This document shows, in pieces, positions 30,111-34,342 of a stretch of DNA of 34,342 bases (position 1 is its first letter; each line of letters starts with the position of its first letter). Source of the DNA: a bacterium (GTDB lineage Bacteria; Patescibacteriota; Minisyncoccia; Minisyncoccales; UBA1441). The notes beneath the pieces were generated by a model, which saw nothing but the letters and a program-made list of their open reading frames with translations, searched no databases and was not told the DNA's origin. Location: the NCBI GenBank assembly GCA_029559515.1, contig JAKQBO010000014.1:1-34342 (forward strand), read 5' to 3'. The position numbers were made by a program, and so were the translations under genes.

Positions 30111-31139
30111 CTAGTTTTCAGCCAGCCAATAAGTTTTGTCATCCAACCGACGAAATTCATTTCGGGAACTGAGATTGAGCAGGATAGTGGTTTCTTTGAC
30201 AAAACGCTGCTCTAAAATCCGATCAACTATTTCTTCTCGGGTCAAAGGATGGCCGGCTTCTTTTAGCACTTTAATAATCAGCTCTCTGACCGTCCCGGGC
30301 TGGTAGCCCCATTCTTTCAAAGCATATAGGCCGCGACCAACCAAGACGAACCTGGGGTCGCGAATCAACTCATTGTGAACCGTCTGAGCCAAAGCCTGGC
30401 GCGGGCGCCGGCAGCCAATTCTTTCCCACTGAGAGTTAAATTCATTAATCAAATCAGCCACTTTAACAAAATGAAGCGGCTGGCCCGTCTCTTTTAAAAC
30501 TAGATAGGCTTTATCTTTAAGCCTCTGCGGACAAACTTCTGGCCAATTAGCCAAACCGTATCCGCCGTCAATCCCCTGCTCGATTTGGCGGGCCACCTCA
30601 AGGCAGGAACGAACAACTTTCTCTTCTAATGGACAAATTTTAATAATTTCCTCCTCTGACAGAGACTGATGTCGTTTTTCAATCTCTTTAACCAGCTGCT
30701 CAACTACTTGGTGCACCAAACCAATTTTTTCTTCTTCAGTGGTCCAAAAAGGATAAACTAATTCATCATTTTTGGTTGAGAAGAAATCGGGCTCTAAAAC
30801 TAAGAAAAAGAAAACATAAGGTCGATCATCCGCTTTCGAACCAAGGTCTGCCAGCATGTATTCTTCTCTTCTCAACCCACCGTGTTGATCTAAATAATTA
30901 CGGAATAATTTTCTCAACTCTTTAACCTGGGGCGTCTGGGCTGCTCTTAATTTAGCCAAGCTGGTTTCTTCTATCTGACGAACTCTCTCTCGAGTTACCG
31001 AGAGATTGCGACCAATAGCATCAAGCGTCTCTCGACGAGGATAGTCTAATTGAAAACGCCGCCTCAAAACATCCTGAGATCGAGGCGGAAGCATTTGGAA
31101 TAATTCAGCTTGAACCTGGCGATAATCAACATTAGCCAT
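30111..31139 (-). CDS. Sigma-70 region 4 protein with HARE-HTH/RpoE-delta-like modules
   Basis: 342 residues. N-terminal about 12-68 is a sigma region 4 helix-turn-helix: LPPRSQDVLRRRFQL, ETLDAIGRNLSVTRERVRQIEETSLAKLR (the -35-binding helix, typical of SigA-like factors). There is no region 2, so it cannot melt promoters alone. The C-terminal half carries two winged-helix-like repeats: VLKETGQPLHFVKVADLINEF ... RFVLVGRGLYALKEWGY, and VLKEAGHPLTREEIVDRILEQRFV ... KTYWLAEN. These match HARE-HTH modules of the RNA polymerase delta subunit. A transcription regulator or polymerase accessory protein is likely. It leads an operon with the membrane protein and the ATPase. Its promoter is close to the ATG. 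Confidence 0.8.
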   Translation of the reverse strand: MANVDYRQVQAELFQMLPPRSQDVLRRRFQLDYPRRETLDAIGRNLSVTRERVRQIEETSLAKLRAAQTPQVKELRKLFRNYLDQHGGLRREEYMLADLGSKADDRPYVFFFLVLEPDFFSTKNDELVYPFWTTEEEKIGLVHQVVEQLVKEIEKRHQSLSEEEIIKICPLEEKVVRSCLEVARQIEQGIDGGYGLANWPEVCPQRLKDKAYLVLKETGQPLHFVKVADLINEFNSQWERIGCRRPRQALAQTVHNELIRDPRFVLVGRGLYALKEWGYQPGTVRELIIKVLKEAGHPLTREEIVDRILEQRFVKETTILLNLSSRNEFRRLDDKTYWLAEN

Positions 31140-31147
31140 AGTTTCCT

Positions 31148-31176
31148 AGTTTAACCATATTTACCTGCCAAGTCAA
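31148..31176 (-). promoter_or_regulatory. Promoter of the sigma4/HARE-HTH operon (predicted leaderless)
   Basis: TTGACT (31176-31171), exactly 17 nt, TAAACT (31153-31148), 8 nt before the ATG. The start would be 1-2 nt before the start codon, although AGGA sits in the gap. Confidence 0.5.
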
Positions 31177-31197
31177 GATTAGGCCTAGGCTTTAAAT

Positions 31198-31587
31198 TTA
31201 CTCTGTTCGTGAACCTAAAACGTGCTGAACCTTCTCCACCACTTCATCCGGATCAAAATTAGCCTTAGTAATATAACCAGAGACGCCCAGCCGCTTGGCC
31301 GACTCTTCAATAATTGCATTGCGATAATTAGAAAAGATAAGCACCGGCAGATCGGCTAAAGCCCGATCCGATCTAATTGTTTGCAGAAAATAAAGGCCAT
31401 TTTCTTCAGGTAAAAGAATATCAAGCAAAACTATATCCGGCTTGATTCTTTTGGCTAAAGCAACTCCCTGGCGGGCATTATTGGCTACTTCAACCACAAA
31501 GCCGGCCCGTTCAAACTTTTCCCGATAAAGTTTCGCCAGAACGAGTTCGTCTTCAACAATGAGGACGACCTTTTTTGAAGAGTTCAT
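31198..31587 (-). CDS. Single-domain response regulator
   Basis: 129 residues, one receiver domain and no output domain. Acidic pocket VLIVEDE, phosphoacceptor aspartate in PDIVLLDILLPEENG, switch Ser/Thr region VLIFSNY, and conserved lysine in GYITKANFDPDEVVEKV. It lies 9 nt after the histidine kinase, surely its partner. Without an output domain it probably signals by protein-protein contact, or feeds another receiver. No Shine-Dalgarno sequence is evident. Confidence 0.93.
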   Translation of the reverse strand: MNSSKKVVLIVEDELVLAKLYREKFERAGFVVEVANNARQGVALAKRIKPDIVLLDILLPEENGLYFLQTIRSDRALADLPVLIFSNYRNAIIEESAKRLGVSGYITKANFDPDEVVEKVQHVLGSRTE

Positions 31588-31596
31588 ACACTCATT

Positions 31597-33219
31597 CTAA
31601 CCTTGTTTTATTGGCAATTCAATGAAAAAAGTTGAGCCTTGATTTCGGCCGGGGCTTTTCACCCAGAGGCGGCCTTTGTGCTGATCGACAAACTTGCGGG
31701 CTGCATAGAGGCCCAAACCGGCTCCGGAAGAATGAAGACTAGTTCCGGCTTTGCCTCGAGAAAAACTACGAAAGAGCTTGCCAATATCTTCTTTGGTCAT
31801 CCCCACCCCCGTATCCTGAACCTTGATTAAGACGTGATCCGAGCCGGAAAGACCAATTTTCACCGTCACTCCGCCTTTCTTGGTATATTTTATGGCGTTG
31901 TCAATAATATTTAATAAAACTTGCCTGATCTTTTCACTGTCTATCTCAATCTCTGGCAAATCTTCAGCAATAATCATTTTAAGATAGAGGCCTTTTTTAT
32001 CGGCCTCAATTTTAAGCTCATCAATAACCGATTTGGCTAATTTCTCTATTGAGGTCTTCTCGTAAACTAAAGTAATTTTGCCAGATTCGATCTGAGAAAC
32101 ATTCAAAAGATCGTTTGCAAGCTTCAATAGCCTTAAGGAGGCCTGATAAACCTCTTGTGATACCTCTTTAACTTTAGGTGATAGTGGTCCAAAGTCGCCC
32201 TGAATGAGCATCGAAAGATACCCCCGCATAGCTGTCAAAGGCGTTCTGAGTTGATGCGAAGCAATAGAAAGAAATTCAGATTTAGTGTGGTCTAGCTTCT
32301 TTAGCTCACGATTGGCTCGCTCCAAGTGTTCAGCCAAATGCATTAATTCATCTTTTTGTTTCGCCTCTTTGTTCATTGCTTGAAATAAAAAGAGGCTTAG
32401 CACTAAAAAGCCCGCCAATGTTATGCCTTTTAAGACCATCATTCCTACGCCTACTGTCAGTGTGAAAAATTCGACTGTTAATAAGATAGCAATCAAGACG
32501 ACAACGATGGAAGTTAAGGCCACTTTAATATCAAACAGTTCTTTCTTGACAATGGCGTAAGCAGTAAAACCAAGCAAACATATGGCAGAGTAATTCCCGA
32601 ATTGCCAGTACTGAATATTACCCCTAAGAAGAGGCAAACCGATGTTGAATATTAAATTCATTACGATGAAGATAAAAAATCCAACTAATAAGTATTGTAT
32701 TTTTTTCTTGACATTAACTGTCGAAGCAAAATAGTTTTTTATGAGATTATAAATAATCAACAAAGTAAAAAACAAAACTGTCCCGTAAAACACAAACTTT
32801 CCCCAGTTATTGAAGATAGGATTGATCCCCCACTCTTCAAATTGAACGCCTTTAATGATATACGGAGTGCTTAGTGTGATAAGCGACCAAAGAACTCCCC
32901 AGAAAATTAATAAATAATTAATAATAACGTGCCTTTTCTGTTCTTTTGGGAAAAATAGAGAAAATATATAAAAGAGAACAAAAAAAATAAAGACACTAGC
33001 TGGAGCTATCTTGGCCCAGAGTAGTGCCTGCTTCGAAGACGAAGAATAGGTTAAAAAATATCCAGCATTAACCCAAGATAACATTGACAAAGTTACGAGC
33101 GAAAAATATTTATTTATCTTTGGCCTATTTTCTCCCGAAAGATATACCCATACTGTCAAAGAAATGGCAGTAATGTTAATCAGCGCTAATAAAATTTTAT
33201 CCAAAAGGATTAGTTCCAT
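31597..33219 (-). CDS. Membrane sensor histidine kinase (7-8 TM N-terminus)
   Basis: 540 residues. Residues about 5-280 hold seven or eight hydrophobic segments separated by short loops, like the 7TM histidine kinase sensor region, so it may sense a membrane or lipophilic signal. A linker helix (282-312) leads to the dimerisation domain with phosphoacceptor H322 in FLSIASHQLRTPLTAMRGYL. The ATPase domain has the N-box LLNIIDNAIKYTKKGG (N441), G1 VQDTGVGM, F-box-like FRSFSRG and G2 GAGLGLYAARK. All catalytic motifs are intact. The ATG overlaps the stop of the terpene-synthase-like gene by one base (TAATG), so the two are co-translated. Confidence 0.93.
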   Translation of the reverse strand: MELILLDKILLALINITAISLTVWVYLSGENRPKINKYFSLVTLSMLSWVNAGYFLTYSSSSKQALLWAKIAPASVFIFFVLFYIFSLFFPKEQKRHVIINYLLIFWGVLWSLITLSTPYIIKGVQFEEWGINPIFNNWGKFVFYGTVLFFTLLIIYNLIKNYFASTVNVKKKIQYLLVGFFIFIVMNLIFNIGLPLLRGNIQYWQFGNYSAICLLGFTAYAIVKKELFDIKVALTSIVVVLIAILLTVEFFTLTVGVGMMVLKGITLAGFLVLSLFLFQAMNKEAKQKDELMHLAEHLERANRELKKLDHTKSEFLSIASHQLRTPLTAMRGYLSMLIQGDFGPLSPKVKEVSQEVYQASLRLLKLANDLLNVSQIESGKITLVYEKTSIEKLAKSVIDELKIEADKKGLYLKMIIAEDLPEIEIDSEKIRQVLLNIIDNAIKYTKKGGVTVKIGLSGSDHVLIKVQDTGVGMTKEDIGKLFRSFSRGKAGTSLHSSGAGLGLYAARKFVDQHKGRLWVKSPGRNQGSTFFIELPIKQG

Positions 33220-34277
33220 TATTTATAACCGCGGCTGGATAGATGATAAGCTAATAACTGTTTTAGTTTAATTAAAAAAGTGTCGATATCTAGCGAGGGA
33301 GATAAAATCTTCGCTTTCCTTGCAATCCAGTCATAGTTATGCTGCCACTCTTTTAAAGCTTCTTTCTCTACGTTCGAGTTCTTTATTTTTTCAATCATTA
33401 TCTTTTTGTCCATGCTAACAAGATCTTCTGATGTTAGAATTCTCTTTTCTAGCGCAGACGCAAAAACGATGCTAGTGTAGTCTCCCTCGTCAGCTTCGCG
33501 CTCCCAGGTACTTATCCAGTTTCCAATTCTAGCCATGTTTTGAGCTCCCCACGCAATCTCCCTAAATGTGCCCAGGTCATTAGAATTAAATCTATCCAGA
33601 GACATAAGATCAACATCAAGACTAATTATGGCCTGCATATTATGTGGAAGATAAGCTTTGTATTCCACAGAATTAATAAATTCCGGCTGATTATTAACAA
33701 GGAAAGAATATCTCATAGCATTCAACAGTTGGCGCACGTCATACTCAAGGATATTGGAAAAATAACTATATCGGGGCAGTTGAGAGACCCTCTCTTGAAT
33801 TTCATTCCAGGTATCTCCTACCAAGAGAGCGTGATTTTTGTTTTTATGAGATTGTTCGTTGAGGTTTAGTTCTTTTTCATGAAATGGAATTCCTAATAAA
33901 TCGTTTAGTAGTTTTTCATGACGAACTCCTTTTTTGTCGGAAACATCATCAAAAAGCGTAACAAAATAAATTATCATTATCTTTGTCTCCCAAACAAAAC
34001 TTTTCAATTCTTGAGGAACTTCAGGCAGGGTGATTGTTTGAACTACACGATATAACCATCTCCAAAAATACTCATTTCTGGATTCTTCTCCTATTACATT
34101 ATATCGATCAACCCAGTAACTAAATGACTTTGGAAGCGTAATATCCTTCAGCGCTATGTTTATTTGATCCATCTTGTCGGGAGTTAACTCCTTGAGAAAT
34201 TCAGAAATAACAGGATATTCTTTTTCGTCCTGCTGATTAAAGCCATAATATTCAAAAAGTGAATTCATTTTATTCAT
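33219..34277 (-). CDS. Class I terpene-synthase-like protein
   Basis: 352 residues, all alpha by eye, the size of bacterial class I terpene synthases. Two metal-diphosphate motifs are correctly placed: an aspartate-rich FDDVSD (D110, D111, D114) at the end of a hydrophobic helix (IMIIYFVTLFDD), and an NSE-type triad N253-x3-T257-x3-E261 in ARIGNWISTWERE, followed by GDYTS as in terpene synthases. The interval of about 140 residues between them is typical. Such enzymes ionise prenyl diphosphates; the product is unknown. Its codon use looks more AT-rich than the neighbours, hinting at transfer. It follows another frame by 4 nt and overlaps the histidine kinase by 1 nt. No prenyl transferase is visible here. 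It may also be a non-catalytic isoprenoid-binding protein. Confidence 0.65.
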   Translation of the reverse strand: MNKMNSLFEYYGFNQQDEKEYPVISEFLKELTPDKMDQINIALKDITLPKSFSYWVDRYNVIGEESRNEYFWRWLYRVVQTITLPEVPQELKSFVWETKIMIIYFVTLFDDVSDKKGVRHEKLLNDLLGIPFHEKELNLNEQSHKNKNHALLVGDTWNEIQERVSQLPRYSYFSNILEYDVRQLLNAMRYSFLVNNQPEFINSVEYKAYLPHNMQAIISLDVDLMSLDRFNSNDLGTFREIAWGAQNMARIGNWISTWEREADEGDYTSIVFASALEKRILTSEDLVSMDKKIMIEKIKNSNVEKEALKEWQHNYDWIARKAKILSPSLDIDTFLIKLKQLLAYHLSSRGYK

Positions 34278-34281
34278 ATTT

Positions 34282-34341
34282 TTAAAAAAACTTTTCCAGT
34301 TCCATTAAAAACCAAGGGGTCCATTTACTTGAATCCTGGGC
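34282..34341 (-). CDS. End of an unidentified upstream gene
   Basis: An open frame enters from the window edge and encodes AQDSSKWTPWFLMELEKFF before TAA (34284-34282). It ends 4 nt before the ATG of the terpene-synthase-like gene, as expected for the preceding gene of an operon. GGAAAAG within it may serve as a distant ribosome-binding site for the next gene. Too short to identify; a second frame also reaches a stop nearby, so this is only probable. Confidence 0.4.
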   Translation of the reverse strand, partial: AQDSSKWTPWFLMELEKFF

Positions 34342-34342
34342 A

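Overview
The window looks like a stretch of a reduced, compact bacterial genome of the Candidate Phyla Radiation (Patescibacteria). That placement is an inference. It rests on the gene mix: an archaeal-type phosphoglycerate mutase, two-subunit ADP-forming acetyl-CoA synthetase and PEP synthase next to a minimal division set; a TraD/VirB4-like ATPase with a CxxC-x17-CxxC ribbon; and a sigma-region-4 protein with winged-helix modules. It also rests on extreme gene packing. Every gene I can support is on the minus strand, so transcription runs from high to low coordinates. There is no CRISPR array, insertion sequence or prophage.

Layout from the 5' end of the minus strand. (1) 34341-31198: end of an unidentified gene, a class I terpene-synthase-like protein, a multi-TM histidine kinase and a single-domain response regulator, nearly contiguous. 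(2) 31139-24508: sigma4/HARE-HTH-like regulator, membrane protein, TraD-like ATPase, a phosphoglycerate-kinase homologue missing most substrate arginines, a RecJ-like DHH protein and RNase HI. (3) rnpB (24471-24145) with its own promoter. (4) murJ-lepA. (5) 20661-17307: ftsB/divIC, tRNA-Gly, tRNA-Thr, prfB (with a programmed +1 frameshift), ftsE, ftsX, tRNA-Gln. (6) Two small unidentified genes. (7) tsaC-rlmE-prmC. (8) 14519-4920: ftsZ, a degenerate GalU-like protein, enolase, phosphoglycerate mutase, a DUF1566 protein, acetyl-CoA synthetase beta and alpha, PEP synthase and ferredoxin, with almost every junction overlapping. (9) rplY, a coiled-coil lytic transglycosylase, gatC, gatA and a membrane protein. 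(10) A tRNA operon (initiator Met, Met, Asp) with a strong promoter and terminator. (11) The start of a PH-like gene running off the window.

The genes suggest a fermentative cell: lower glycolysis plus pyruvate/acetyl-CoA handling, with ATP made by ADP-forming acetyl-CoA synthetase. Division functions (FtsZ, FtsB/DivIC, FtsEX, MurJ and a probable FtsEX-type murein enzyme) are interleaved with translation genes.

The strongest unusual signals are: an RF2 frameshift site whose in-frame stop is TAA instead of the usual TGA; an initiator tRNA with altered elbow and anticodon-stem identity elements; a terpene-synthase-like gene translationally coupled to a sensor kinase; several promoters whose -10 box lies only 8-9 nt before the start codon (predicted leaderless mRNAs); and two enzyme homologues (PGK-like, GalU-like) that have lost catalytic residues. 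All statements come from reading the sequence; no database search was run.
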